This document shows positions 1-11,835 of a stretch of 64,000 nucleotides of DNA, in pieces. Below the pieces are notes generated by a model. The model saw only the letters and a list, made by a program, of their open reading frames with translations, did no database searches and was not told the origin of the DNA. The stretch spans positions 1 to 64,000 of the forward strand of contig NZ_BMUG01000002.1 in assembly GCF_014650075.1 (NCBI RefSeq), written 5' to 3'. How positions within the stretch are numbered: position 1 is the stretch's first letter; each line of letters begins with the position of its first letter. This DNA is from Streptomyces microflavus (GTDB taxonomy: Bacteria > Actinomycetota > Actinomycetes > Streptomycetales > Streptomycetaceae). The position numbers and the translations under genes were made by a program.

Positions 1-304
1 TTTCCGGCGAGTCCGACTCTATCAGATCCTTTCGGGCCTGACTCCCAGTCAGCGGGGCTGTCTTCCCGGCCGTTGGGCCGTTCCGACGAGTGAGACTTTA
101 GCGGAATCCCGCCCCCCGACGCTAATCGGGGTGCGTCCCTTCGAACGCGGATTCCTCATTTCGCGAATGCGCACGAAAAAGCAGGCGACACGAGGTCGCT
201 CGCTGGTCGTGGTTACTGCGGAATGGCTGTCCGGGGACCGACCGGGGTCGGCGCTCACGTCGGACAACTCGGAGCACATTACGGTTCCGGTCGGAGGGTG
301 TCAA
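1..304 (-). promoter_or_regulatory. Probable rRNA operon promoter and leader region, reading left out of the window
   Basis: On the minus strand 276-304 spells a near-perfect vegetative promoter: TTGACA at 299-304, a 17-bp spacer and TAATGT at 276-281. Further down the same strand are more -10-like hexamers: TAGCGT (119-124), TAAAGT (95-100) and TAGAGT (16-21). The stretch at about 1-110, read on the minus strand, resembles the leader I remember upstream of Streptomyces 16S rRNA genes (GATCTGATAGAGTCGGA context), where several promoters are stacked. No convincing protein gene was found in 1-357. The rRNA gene itself lies outside the window, so this call rests on promoter quality and remembered leader sequence. 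Confidence 0.65.
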
Positions 305-333
305 CCCCCGGCCTGTGGTGCGGCGGCCGGGGG
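305..333 (-). terminator. Hairpin downstream of proC
   Basis: A perfect 9-bp inverted repeat, CCCCCGGCC (305-313) and GGCCGGGGG (325-333), lies about 25 nt past the proC stop codon. It directly abuts the -35 element of the rRNA-type promoter at 299-304, so it could insulate the two units. There is no U-tract, as is usual in Streptomyces. Confidence 0.5.
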
Positions 334-357
334 TCGGCTGTGCGGCGCGGGGGCGGG

Positions 358-1167
358 TCAGCCGTTGCCGGAGGCCAGTTCGCGGCTGCGGTCGCGGGCG
401 GCTTCGAGGGCGGCGATGAGGGCGGCCCGTACGCCGTGGTTCTCCAGTTCGCGGATGGCGCTGATCGTGGTGCCGGCGGGGCTGGTGACGGCCTCACGGA
501 GCTTGACCGGGTGTTCGCCGCTGTCCCGGAGCATCACGGCGGCGCCGATGGCGGCCTGGACGATGAGGTCGTGGGCCTGGGCGCGGGGCAGGCCGAGCAG
601 GATGCCGGCGTCGGTCATGGCCTCGACCAGGAAGTAGAAGTAGGCGGGGCCGGAGCCGGAGAGGGCGGTGGCCGCGTCCTGCTGGGACTCCGGGACGCGC
701 AGGGTCTTGCCGACTCCGCCGAAGATCTCCTCGGTGGTGGTGAGGTGCGCACCGGTGGCGTGGCTGCCGGCCGAGATGACGGACATGCCCTCGTCCACCA
801 GGACCGGGGTGTTGGGCATGACCCGGACGACCGGGGTGCCCTCCGTCAGCCGCTCCTCGATGAAGGTGGTGGTGATGCCGGCGGCCGCGCTGATCACCAG
901 GCGGTCGGCGGCGACGTGCGGGGCCAGCTCGTCGAGGAGCTTGCCCATGTCCTGCGGCTTGACGGCCAGGATGAGGATGTCCGCCGCCTTTGCCGCTTCG
1001 GCGTTGCTGACCGACTCGACTCCGTACCGCGTGTGCAGTTCCTGGGCCCGCTCGCTGCGGCGGGTGGTCACCAGGAGGTCGGCCGGTCGCCAGCCGGCCC
1101 GGATCATGCCGCTGAGGAGGGCCTCGCCGATCTTGCCGGTGCCGAGGACTGCGACTGTCTGGGTCAT
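358..1167 (-). CDS. proC: Pyrroline-5-carboxylate reductase
   Basis: This 269-residue cytoplasmic enzyme catalyses the last step of proline synthesis, the NAD(P)H-dependent reduction of 1-pyrroline-5-carboxylate. The N-terminus has the Rossmann dinucleotide motif GTGKIGEAL at about residues 9-17. The C-terminal helical domain carries the family signature around ALSGSGPAYFYF (about residues 168-179), followed by the conserved segment SPAGTT near residue 230. Length is normal for the family. The ATG start is preceded by a GGAGGG ribosome-binding site. The gene lies 103 bp downstream of the ABC permease on the same strand and may be partly co-transcribed with it. A 23-codon open frame overlaps its start by ATGA (listed separately). 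Confidence 0.96.
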   Translation of the reverse strand: MTQTVAVLGTGKIGEALLSGMIRAGWRPADLLVTTRRSERAQELHTRYGVESVSNAEAAKAADILILAVKPQDMGKLLDELAPHVAADRLVISAAAGITTTFIEERLTEGTPVVRVMPNTPVLVDEGMSVISAGSHATGAHLTTTEEIFGGVGKTLRVPESQQDAATALSGSGPAYFYFLVEAMTDAGILLGLPRAQAHDLIVQAAIGAAVMLRDSGEHPVKLREAVTSPAGTTISAIRELENHGVRAALIAALEAARDRSRELASGNG

Positions 1168-1235
1168 GCGTTCACCCTCCGGGCGGTGCTGGGGTCGGAA
1201 TGCGTCGGATGCGTAGCCGTCGTCTTGTCCGTCAT
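1164..1235 (-). CDS. Possible 23-residue upstream reading frame coupled to proC
   Basis: A short frame starts with ATG at 1235, runs 23 codons and stops with TGA that overlaps the proC ATG (ATGA at 1164-1167). The peptide is threonine-rich (MTDKTTATHPTHSDPSTARR, then VNA). A GAGG lies directly against its ATG, which is poor spacing for a ribosome-binding site. It could act as a translational leader for proC or be chance. It has no recognisable domain and no run of proline codons that would suggest attenuation. Confidence 0.25.
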   Translation of the reverse strand: MTDKTTATHPTHSDPSTARRVNA

Positions 1236-1270
1236 CCTCGCACCGGGATCCCCGGGCCTGCGGTGGCGTC

Positions 1271-2050
1271 TCAGGGCGTGCGGCGGCGCAGGGTGATCGC
1301 GCCCAGGCAGAGGACCAGGAGCGCGCTTCCCGCCACGACCGCGATGTCCCGGAGGAAGGCCCCGGTGAGGTCGGAGTGGTGGAGGACCTCGTTCATGCCG
1401 TCGACGGCGTACGACATGGGCAGGACGTTCGAGATCGCCTCCAGGACGGGATGCATCCGGTCGCGCGGGATGAACAGGCCGCAGAGCAGGAGCTGGGGGA
1501 AGATCACCGCCGGCATGAACTGGACGGCCTGGAACTCGGACGCGGCGAACGCGGAGACGAACAGGCCGAGCGCCGTGCCGAGCAGGGCGTCGAGCAGGGC
1601 GACCAGGAGCAGCAGCCACGGCGAGCCGGTGACGTCGAGGCCGAGCAGCCATACGGAGACGGCGGTGGCCAGGGCGGACTGGACGACGGCGATCGCGCCG
1701 AACGCGAGGGCGTACCCCGCGATCAGGTCGCCCTTGCCGAGCGGGAGGGCGAGGAGGCGTTCGAGGGTGCCCGAGGTGCGTTCGCGCAGGGTGGCGATCG
1801 AGGTCACCAGGAACATCGTGATCAGCGGGAAGACGCCGAGGAGCGAGGCTCCGATCGCGTCGAACGTCCCGGGGGCGCCGTCGAAGACGTAACGGAGCAG
1901 CGTGATCATCGCGACCGGGACGATCAGGAGGAGTGCGATCGTGCGCGGGTCGTGGTGGAGCTGGCGCAGGACCCTGGCCGCCGTGGCTGCCGTACGGGAA
2001 GGGTTCAGGGCTCGGCCGGTGGGGGCGGGGGGCGCTGTTCGTGTGGTCAT
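1271..2050 (-). CDS. ABC-2 type transporter permease
   Basis: This 259-residue membrane protein has about six hydrophobic segments: one near residues 37-53, then around 80-105, 125-150, 155-185, 190-215 and 235-252. The order and the loop ERTSGTLERLLALP are typical of ABC-2 exporter permeases of the DrrB/NodJ type. It would form the channel of an exporter with the ATPase encoded just upstream. The two genes overlap by 4 nt (ATGA, 2047-2050), so their translation is probably coupled. The substrate cannot be deduced; relatives export drugs, antibiotics or lipids. Confidence 0.9.
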   Translation of the reverse strand: MTTRTAPPAPTGRALNPSRTAATAARVLRQLHHDPRTIALLLIVPVAMITLLRYVFDGAPGTFDAIGASLLGVFPLITMFLVTSIATLRERTSGTLERLLALPLGKGDLIAGYALAFGAIAVVQSALATAVSVWLLGLDVTGSPWLLLLVALLDALLGTALGLFVSAFAASEFQAVQFMPAVIFPQLLLCGLFIPRDRMHPVLEAISNVLPMSYAVDGMNEVLHHSDLTGAFLRDIAVVAGSALLVLCLGAITLRRRTP

Positions 2051-2844
2051 GGCGTGGGCTCCTCGGGGTGGGTGCCTCGTGAAGCCGCCTCGGCGACCAG
2101 GTGGAGGAAGGCCTCCTCGACCGTTCCGGTGCCCGTGCGGGTGCGGAGTGCTCCGGGGGTGTCCTCGGCGAGGATGCGGCCCTCGCGCATCAGGAGCAGG
2201 CGGTGGCAGCGTTCGGCCTCGTCCATGACGTGGGACGAGATGAGGAGGGTGGCGCCCCGGTCGGCGGCCAGGCGGTGGAAGAGGTCCCAGAGGTCGCGGC
2301 GGAGGACGGGGTCCAGGCCGACCGTCGGTTCGTCCAGGACCAGCAGGTCGGGTGTGGAGAGCAGGGCGACGGCCAGGGAGACGCGGCTGCGCTGGCCGCC
2401 GGAGAGTGCGGCGGCGAGTACGTCGGCGTGGGTGGAGAGGTCCACCTCCTCTATGGCGCGTGCCACGGCGGTGAGGCGGGTGTCCCGGTGGGCGCGGCCG
2501 GGGTGCAGGACGGCGGCGAAGTAGTCCAGGTTCTGGCGGACGGTGAGGTCCGTGTAGACGGAGGGTGCCTGGGTGACGTAGCCGATGCGGGGGCGCAGGG
2601 CCGGGGATCCGGCGGGGAGGCCGAGGACGTCGAGGGTGCCCGTCACCTCGGCCTGGGTGCCGGCAACCGCGCGCATCAGCGTGGTCTTCCCGCAGCCCGA
2701 GGGGCCGAGGAGGCCGGTGATCGTGCCGGGTTCGAGGGTGAAGTCGAGGCCGCGCAGGACCGTGCGGTCGCCTCGTTGGACGGTGAGGCCGCGGGCGGCG
2801 ACGGCCGGGGGTGGCCGGGTCCCTTCGGGTTCATAATTCACCAT
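2047..2844 (-). CDS. ABC transporter ATP-binding protein (ABC-2 exporter)
   Basis: This is a 265-residue cytoplasmic ATPase. It shows Walker A GPSGCGKTT at about residues 48-56, the signature LSGGQRSRVSLA near 145-156, Walker B LLVLDEPTVGLDP near 166-178 and a switch histidine in SSHVMDEAERC near 203. A C-terminal stretch of about 30 residues resembles the DrrA-type regulatory tail. It pairs with the permease encoded downstream (4-nt overlap). The chosen ATG at 2844 lies inside a 22-bp palindrome and has no Shine-Dalgarno sequence, so the message may be leaderless and the gene under an operator-blocking repressor. No regulator gene sits next to it. Confidence 0.92.
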   Translation of the reverse strand: MVNYEPEGTRPPPAVAARGLTVQRGDRTVLRGLDFTLEPGTITGLLGPSGCGKTTLMRAVAGTQAEVTGTLDVLGLPAGSPALRPRIGYVTQAPSVYTDLTVRQNLDYFAAVLHPGRAHRDTRLTAVARAIEEVDLSTHADVLAAALSGGQRSRVSLAVALLSTPDLLVLDEPTVGLDPVLRRDLWDLFHRLAADRGATLLISSHVMDEAERCHRLLLMREGRILAEDTPGALRTRTGTGTVEEAFLHLVAEAASRGTHPEEPTP

Positions 2845-2855
2845 GTGATGAATTA
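2834..2855. promoter_or_regulatory. 22-bp operator-like palindrome over the ABC exporter start codon
   Basis: TAATTCA (2834-2840) and TGAATTA (2849-2855) form a perfect 7-bp inverted repeat. Two of the next inner base pairs also match, so 18 of 22 bases are symmetrical. The site is AT-rich in a very GC-rich neighbourhood and contains the ATG of the ATPase gene (2842-2844). This looks like a binding site for a dimeric MarR-, GntR- or TetR-type repressor of the exporter. The cognate regulator is not visible nearby. Confidence 0.6.
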
Positions 2856-2922
2856 CAGGCCTGGTGAGGTCCGGCCGTCAAGAGGGTGGGGAGTGGCGGG
2901 GCCGGGAAGGGGAGCCGGGCGG

Positions 2923-3477
2923 TCAGGTGCGCTTGGGGCGCTTGCGGCCCGATGCCTTGCGGGCCGCCGGGTTGCCGGTGCGGGCCGAGCGGCGCTTCTC
3001 GAACTGGGTGCGGGCGCTCTCGTACTCCGTGCGGCGGAGCTTCTCGCCGGGGGCCTCGATGAGCGAGCGGAAGAAGTAGGCGAGCAGCGAGCCGATGAAC
3101 CCGATCGACTTCAGGCCGCGCAGGGTGTCCTCGCGCGCCGGGTCCTTCGGGCGGGCGCCGAAACCGTCCCAGGTCTTGCGGAAGGCGATGGCGCTGCAGA
3201 TCGCGAACATCACGATCACCAGCATCCCGACGAGGCTGCCGACCTCCGCGATCTCCAGGCCCTGGTAGGCGAAGCGCAGGACGAAGCAGGCGGCCACCGC
3301 GGTGGCGAGCGAGCCGACGGCGACACCGGCGCGCCGGAGCCCGTAGCCGCCGTCGTGGTCGACCCAGGTCGTCCCGAAGAAACGGATCGGCTCGGGCTGC
3401 GGGCCGGCGGGGGTGCCGGGGGGTGTGGGGGTGCCGGGCTGTTCGTTGTTCTCGCTGCTCTCGCTGTTCTCGCTCAC
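2923..3477 (-). CDS. Small integral membrane protein of unknown function
   Basis: The preferred start is the GTG at 3477 (VSENSESSENNEQ), giving 184 residues. Upstream in-frame sequence up to 3618 is arginine/proline-rich and looks non-coding. After an acidic, Ser/Asn/Pro-rich N-terminus of about 35 residues come two hydrophobic segments at about residues 57-75 and 82-104. A third weaker segment (IGFIGSLLAYFFRSLI) lies near 135-150. The end is strongly basic and lysine/arginine-rich. I do not recognise a catalytic motif. It follows the ABC exporter genes in the opposite sense of transcription flow (about 78 bp upstream of the ATPase start), so it may be a separate unit. Confidence 0.75.
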   Translation of the reverse strand: MSENSESSENNEQPGTPTPPGTPAGPQPEPIRFFGTTWVDHDGGYGLRRAGVAVGSLATAVAACFVLRFAYQGLEIAEVGSLVGMLVIVMFAICSAIAFRKTWDGFGARPKDPAREDTLRGLKSIGFIGSLLAYFFRSLIEAPGEKLRRTEYESARTQFEKRRSARTGNPAARKASGRKRPKRT

Positions 3478-3533
3478 GGGGTCGATTATCCCGGACGGGG
3501 GTCGTCCCGTGAGCGAGCGGCTCGGCGGTCCGG

Positions 3534-3875
3534 TCAGTCGCAGCGCGGAGCGATATAGCCGTCGCTGCCGGTGAGGACATAGGTGTCCGAGATGAACTGG
3601 CCGTTGGCGATGTTGCACCAGAGGTTCGACGTGCCGTACGGGCCGGTGACCCGCTCCCCCGGCTTCTGGCAGTAGACCGGGACCCTCGACCCGAGCGGGA
3701 GCGTCCGCACGATCCGGTAGCTGGTGCCGGGGCCGGTGCGGACGTTCACCCGGTAGCCGGGGGCGATCGGGTACCGGGTCGCCGAGGCCGGTTCCGCCGC
3801 GGTGGTGGCGGTAGCTTCCTCCGGTGCCGGCGCGGCCTTCGCCGCCTGGTCCACGGTCTGCTCGTCAACGCCCAT
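3534..3875 (-). CDS. SH3-like domain protein
   Basis: The ATG at 3875 is preceded by a strong ribosome-binding site (GGGGGAGG), giving 113 residues; the longer frame to 3959 lacks such support. An Ala/Glu/Thr-rich N-terminus of about 35 residues is followed by a bacterial SH3 domain: YRVNVRTGPGTSYRIVRTL matches the SH3b core, with two cysteines (in PVYCQK and LWCNI) and a third near the C-terminus. SH3b domains usually bind cell-wall peptides. No clear signal peptide is visible, which is odd for such a role. It is transcribed divergently from the Ser/Thr kinase gene, 134 bp away. Confidence 0.8.
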   Translation of the reverse strand: MGVDEQTVDQAAKAAPAPEEATATTAAEPASATRYPIAPGYRVNVRTGPGTSYRIVRTLPLGSRVPVYCQKPGERVTGPYGTSNLWCNIANGQFISDTYVLTGSDGYIAPRCD

Positions 3876-4009
3876 GAGGGCCTCCCCCGTTGAGAAACGA
3901 TGTGTACGAAGCCGTACGACGCGCAGGCTAACAAGCCCCGCGCCGCTCGCACGCACCATCGACTAGGCTCCGTGCGTCGCGCTTGCGCATCAACACACGG
4001 GGGTGGGCG

Positions 4010-6169
<2,160 letters not shown>

Positions 6170-6274
6170 GGGGGCGCCCTTGGCGCCGAGGGTGGGGGGC
6201 GGCCCGGGGGTGCGGGTGCGCTGAGGGGCGGAGGCTCCACCCGGTTGCCCCCGGGGCTCCGCCCCGGACCCCGC

Positions 6275-6299
6275 TCCTCAAACGCCGGAGGGGCTGAAA
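6275..6299 (+). repeat. Dispersed Streptomyces intergenic repeat, copy 1
   Basis: TCCTCAAACGCCGGAGGGGC at 6275-6294 is a variant of a short sequence that occurs again at 16519-16546 (inverted), 16611-16638 and 40997-41022. It lies between the converging kinase and ilvD genes. I remember this sequence as very common between Streptomyces genes; its function is unknown and a role in transcript ends is plausible. Confidence 0.6.
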
Positions 6300-6313
6300 T
6301 GCAGGCACCGGAA

Positions 6314-6337
6314 GGGGGAGCCGGTTCGGGCTCCCCC
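6314..6337 (-). terminator. Terminator hairpin after ilvD
   Basis: GGGGGAGCC (6314-6322) and GGCTCCCCC (6329-6337) form a perfect 9-bp stem with a 6-nt loop, 7 nt beyond the ilvD stop codon. It also lies downstream of the kinase gene on the other strand and may serve both. Confidence 0.7.
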
Positions 6338-6343
6338 TGGTCC

Positions 6344-8194
6344 TCAGCCCAGCTTTGAGACGTCCCTGACCGCGCCCCGGTCCGCGCTCGTTGCCATCGC
6401 CGCGTATGCGCGCAGCGCTGCCGAGACCTTGCGTTCGCGGGCCTTGGGCGCGTACACGCCGTTCAGTGCCTCGCGGCGGGTGGCCAGTTCCGCGTCGTCG
6501 ACCAGCAGCTCGATGGACCGGTTCGGGATGTCGATCCGGATCCGGTCGCCGTCCTCGACGAGCGCGATCGTGCCGCCGGAGGCCGCCTCGGGGGAGGCGT
6601 GGCCGATGGAGAGGCCCGACGTACCGCCGGAGAAACGCCCGTCGGTGATCAGGGCGCAGACCTTGCCGAGGCCCCGGCCCTTGAGGAAGGACGTGGGGTA
6701 GAGCATCTCCTGCATGCCGGGGCCGCCGCGCGGGCCCTCGTAGCGGATGACGACGACGTCGCCCGCCTTGATCTCCTTGCGGAGGATCTTGTCGACGGCC
6801 TCCTCCTGCGACTCGCAGACGACGGCCGGGCCCTCGAAGGTCCAGATCGACTCGTCGACGCCGGCCGTCTTCACGACGCAGCCGTCCACGGCGAGGTTGC
6901 CCTTGAGGACGGCGAGGCCGCCGTCCCTGGAGTAGGCGTGCTCGACATCGCGGATGCAGCCGCCCGCCGCGTCCAGGTCGAGGGTGTCCCACCGCTCGGA
7001 CTGCGAGAACGCGGTCGCGGAGCGGACGCAGCCGGGGGCGGCGTGCCACAGCTCGACGGCCTCGGGCGACGGGGAGCCGCCGCGGACGTCCCAGTTCTTC
7101 AGCCACTCGGCGAGGGTGTCGGAGTGGACCGAGTGGACGTCCTCGTTGAGCAGGCCGCCGCGGTGGAGTTCGCCGAGGAGGGCGGGGATGCCGCCGGCCC
7201 GGTGGACGTCCTCCATGTAGTACGTGCCGCCGGGGGCGACGTTCGGGGCGACCTTGGACAGGCACGGGACGCGGCGCGAGACCTCGTTGATGTCGTCCAG
7301 GTTGTACGCCAGCTCCGCTTCCTCGGCGGCGGCCAGCAGGTGCAGGATCGTGTTGGTCGAGCCGCCCATCGCGATGTCCAGCGCCATGGCGTTGTCGAAC
7401 GCGGCGCGGCTGCCGATGGCGCGCGGCAGGACCGTCTCGTCGTCCTGCTCGTAGTAGCGCTTGGTGATGTCGACGACCGTGCGGCCGGCGTTCTCGTACA
7501 GCGCCCTGCGGGCGGTGTGGGTGGCGAGGACCGAGCCGTTGCCGGGGAGGGAGAGGCCGAGGACCTCGGTCAGGCAGTTCATCGAGTTGGCGGTGAACAT
7601 GCCGGAACAGCTGCCGCAGGTGGGGCAGGCGTTCTCCTCGATACGGAGGATGTCCTCGTCGGAGATGGACTCGTCGACCGCGTCGCTGATCGCGTTGACC
7701 AGGTCGAGTTTTCGCACGGTGCCGTCGACGAGGGTGGCCTTGCCGGCCTCCATCGGGCCGCCGGAGACGAAGACGGTCGGGATGTTGAGGCGCATGGCGG
7801 CCATCAGCATGCCCGGGGTGATCTTGTCGCAGTTGGAGATGCAGATCAGCGCGTCCGCGCAGTGCGCCTCGACCATGTACTCGACGGAGTCGGCGATCAG
7901 GTCGCGCGAGGGCAGGCTGTAGAGCATGCCGCCGTGGCCCATCGCGATGCCGTCGTCCACGGCGATGGTGTTGAACTCGCGCGGGACCGCGCCCGCCGCC
8001 AGGATCGCCTCGGAGACGATCCGGCCGACCGGGGCGAGGTGGGTGTGGCCGGGGACGAACTCGGTGAACGAGTTGGCGACCGCGATGATCGGCTTGCCGA
8101 TGTCCGCGCTCGCTACGCCCGACGCGCGCATAAGGGCGCGCGCGCCCGCCATGTTGCGTCCGTGGGTGACCGTGCGGGACCTCAGCTGGGGCAT
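6344..8194 (-). CDS. ilvD: Dihydroxy-acid dehydratase
   Basis: From the ATG at 8194 (AAGGAG about 10 nt before it) the enzyme has 616 residues, the normal length for the long IlvD form. It dehydrates 2,3-dihydroxy-isovalerate and -methylvalerate in valine, leucine, isoleucine and pantothenate synthesis. Visible hallmarks are the iron-sulphur motif [16 protein letters not shown] near residue 190, the early cluster cysteine in [12 protein letters not shown] near 120-128, and the C-terminal [19 protein letters not shown] segment. It stands alone with its own hairpin terminator downstream. Confidence 0.97.
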   Translation of the reverse strand: MPQLRSRTVTHGRNMAGARALMRASGVASADIGKPIIAVANSFTEFVPGHTHLAPVGRIVSEAILAAGAVPREFNTIAVDDGIAMGHGGMLYSLPSRDLIADSVEYMVEAHCADALICISNCDKITPGMLMAAMRLNIPTVFVSGGPMEAGKATLVDGTVRKLDLVNAISDAVDESISDEDILRIEENACPTCGSCSGMFTANSMNCLTEVLGLSLPGNGSVLATHTARRALYENAGRTVVDITKRYYEQDDETVLPRAIGSRAAFDNAMALDIAMGGSTNTILHLLAAAEEAELAYNLDDINEVSRRVPCLSKVAPNVAPGGTYYMEDVHRAGGIPALLGELHRGGLLNEDVHSVHSDTLAEWLKNWDVRGGSPSPEAVELWHAAPGCVRSATAFSQSERWDTLDLDAAGGCIRDVEHAYSRDGGLAVLKGNLAVDGCVVKTAGVDESIWTFEGPAVVCESQEEAVDKILRKEIKAGDVVVIRYEGPRGGPGMQEMLYPTSFLKGRGLGKVCALITDGRFSGGTSGLSIGHASPEAASGGTIALVEDGDRIRIDIPNRSIELLVDDAELATRREALNGVYAPKARERKVSAALRAYAAMATSADRGAVRDVSKLG

Positions 8195-8276
8195 CGTCGC
8201 TCGCTCCTTCGGCAGGGGGACTGCCTCCGACGTAAAGAAAGACCGTCTTCGAGCGTACGCCCCGGATCCAAGATCT

Positions 8277-8289
8277 GGACAGGCTGTCC
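8277..8289. promoter_or_regulatory. Short palindrome upstream of ilvD
   Basis: GGACAGGCTGTCC is a 5-3-5 inverted repeat about 85 nt before the ilvD start, between it and the TetR-type gene. It might be an operator, but it is short, and similar palindromes are expected by chance in GC-rich DNA. Confidence 0.25.
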
Positions 8290-8341
8290 GGAATGCGGGA
8301 CGCGGTGGTCGCTGGGTGGGCATGGCCCGCGGGCGTACGGC

Positions 8342-8959
8342 TCAGCTCTCCGTCAAGTATCTCTGCAGCGTCGGGGCGACCATCGCGATGATGTCCTCCG
8401 GGTCGGCCGAGGCGAGCGGCTCGGCGCGGATCACGTACCGCAGCATCGCGATGCCGATCATGTGCGAGGCGGCGAGCTCCGCGCGGAACGTGGCGTCGGG
8501 GACGTCGAGGTCCGCCGCGATCCGGTCCAGCAGCCGCCGCAGGACGAAGCCGCGCAGCACCTTCGCCGCCGCCTCGTGGGTGAGCGCCGAGCGCAGGACG
8601 GCCAGGAGCGGGGCGCGGGTGGCCGGGTTCTCCCACACGGAGAGGAAGAAGCGCGCCAGCCGCTCCCCCAGGCCCTCCGGGGGGCCGTCGAGGACCGCGG
8701 GGATGACCAGGGCCGGTTCGAAGGAGAGCTCGACGGCGGCGGCGAAGACCTCGTCCTTGGTACCGAAGTAGTGGTGGACGAGGGCCGCGTCGACCCCGGC
8801 GGCCTTGGCGACCTGGCGGATCGAGGTCTTGTCGTAGCCGCGCTCGGCGAACTCGGTACGGGCCGCCCGGAGGATGCGCGTACGGGCGTCGGGTCCGTCG
8901 GACGCGTCCTGCCGGGAGGGGCGGCCCCGGCGCCGGGGTGCGGGTGCGTCCTCGGTCAC
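8342..8959 (-). CDS. TetR-family transcriptional regulator
   Basis: The GTG at 8959 overlaps the stop of the upstream isomerase gene by 4 nt (GTGA), which fixes the start and gives 205 residues. A basic N-terminus ([10 protein letters not shown]) is followed by the TetR helix-turn-helix at about residues 24-70, with the hallmark stretch [27 protein letters not shown]. The C-terminal 130 residues form the ligand domain. Coupling to a sugar-phosphate isomerase-like gene suggests that it responds to a metabolite of that enzyme or controls the same unit; this is inference. Confidence 0.93.
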   Translation of the reverse strand: MTEDAPAPRRRGRPSRQDASDGPDARTRILRAARTEFAERGYDKTSIRQVAKAAGVDAALVHHYFGTKDEVFAAAVELSFEPALVIPAVLDGPPEGLGERLARFFLSVWENPATRAPLLAVLRSALTHEAAAKVLRGFVLRRLLDRIAADLDVPDATFRAELAASHMIGIAMLRYVIRAEPLASADPEDIIAMVAPTLQRYLTES

Positions 8960-9801
8960 GGGCGGCTGGTCCCGGGGGCCGGATCGGTGGTGGTGGCGGC
9001 CGAGGCGAGGTGGAGGCGGGTGAAGGCCAGGGCCTCGGCGAGGTCGGCCTCGCGTTCGGCGGAGGACATCGCGCGGCGGGTGTTGACCTCGATGACGACG
9101 TGGCCGTCGAACGACGTACGGGCCAGGCGCTCCAGCAGCTCCGCGCACGGCTGGTCGCCCCGGCCGGGCACCAGGTGCTCGTCCTTGGCCGAACCCTTGC
9201 CGTCGGCGAGGTGGACATGGGCGAGCCGGTCGCCCATCCGGTCCACCATGGCCAGGCTGTCGGTGCGGGCGGTCGCGGTGTGCGAGAGGTCGACCGTGAA
9301 GTGCCGGTAGTCGTCGTTGGTGACGTCCCAGTCGGGGGCGTACGCGAGCATCTCGCGGTCCCGGTAGCGCCACGGGTACATGTTCTCGACGGCGAACCGG
9401 ACGTCCGTCTCGTCCGCCATCCGCCAGATCCCGGTCACGAAGTCCTTGGCGTAGTTGCGCTGCCACCGGAACGGCGGGTGCACCACGACGGTCGAGGCGC
9501 CGAGCTTCTCGGCGGCGGACTTCGCCCGCTGGAGCTTGACCCACGGGTCGGTGGACCAGACCCGCTGGGTGATCAGGAGGCAGGGCGCGTGGACCGCCAG
9601 GATCGGAACCTGGTGGTAGTCGGAGAGCCGGCGCAGGGCCTCGATGTCCTGGCTGACGGGGTCGGTCCAGACCATGACCTCGACGCCGTCGTACCCCAGA
9701 CGCGCGGCGATCTCGAAGGCCGTCGCGGTGGACTCGGGGTAGACCGAGGCCGTTGACAGGGCGACCTTCGCATCGGGGATGCGCACCACTGGTTCTGCCA
9801 C
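8956..9801 (-). CDS. Sugar phosphate isomerase/epimerase-like TIM-barrel protein
   Basis: This 281-residue protein belongs to the AP-endonuclease-2/xylose-isomerase-like TIM-barrel superfamily. Metal-ligand positions are suggested by [36 protein letters not shown] and VIEVNTR, spaced as in COG1082 proteins. The substrate is unknown. The GTG start is preceded by TACGCT (9808-9813) and a 6-nt gap, with no Shine-Dalgarno sequence, so the message is probably leaderless. The stop overlaps the start of the TetR-type gene. Confidence 0.87.
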   Translation of the reverse strand: MAEPVVRIPDAKVALSTASVYPESTATAFEIAARLGYDGVEVMVWTDPVSQDIEALRRLSDYHQVPILAVHAPCLLITQRVWSTDPWVKLQRAKSAAEKLGASTVVVHPPFRWQRNYAKDFVTGIWRMADETDVRFAVENMYPWRYRDREMLAYAPDWDVTNDDYRHFTVDLSHTATARTDSLAMVDRMGDRLAHVHLADGKGSAKDEHLVPGRGDQPCAELLERLARTSFDGHVVIEVNTRRAMSSAEREADLAEALAFTRLHLASAATTTDPAPGTSRP

Positions 9802-9897
9802 CTGGACAGCGTACGGGCACCTGTGCGCCGCGCCGAGGGGCCCTGGCGGAAAGTGATCAGGGCCATGGGCGTACGTGGCGTACGTACGGCCCCGCCG

Positions 9898-11730
<1,833 letters not shown>

Positions 11731-11798
11731 GAGCCCCGCAGGTCTGGGAGCTCCGCAGGTCTGGGAGCCCCGCAGGTCTGAGAGCTCCGAAGGTCTGA
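11731..11798. repeat. Four tandem 17-bp repeats
   Basis: Four copies in perfect register at 11731, 11748, 11765 and 11782 follow the consensus GAGCYCCGCAGGTCTGR. A degenerate fifth copy seems to reach back over the stop codon of the preceding gene (11714-11730). The unit is not a multiple of three, so it does not extend a protein. It lies between two converging genes and could mark the 3' end of both transcripts. Confidence 0.75.
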
Positions 11799-11835
11799 GA
11801 GCAGGGCCCGTCGTCACTCCGTGGGGCCGTCGTCG

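Noticed and set aside
168..357. Plus-strand frame beginning MRTKKQATRGRSLVVV
   Set aside because: It runs antisense through the rRNA-type promoter and into proC; no domain or ribosome-binding site supports it.
1164..1652. Longer minus-strand frame containing the proC upstream peptide
   Set aside because: Its body is an alternate frame of the ABC permease gene; only the last 23 codons were kept as a weak candidate.
6599..9310. About 900-codon plus-strand frame opposite ilvD and tetR
   Set aside because: Antisense shadow rich in Asp, Glu, Gly and Val; no recognisable protein features.
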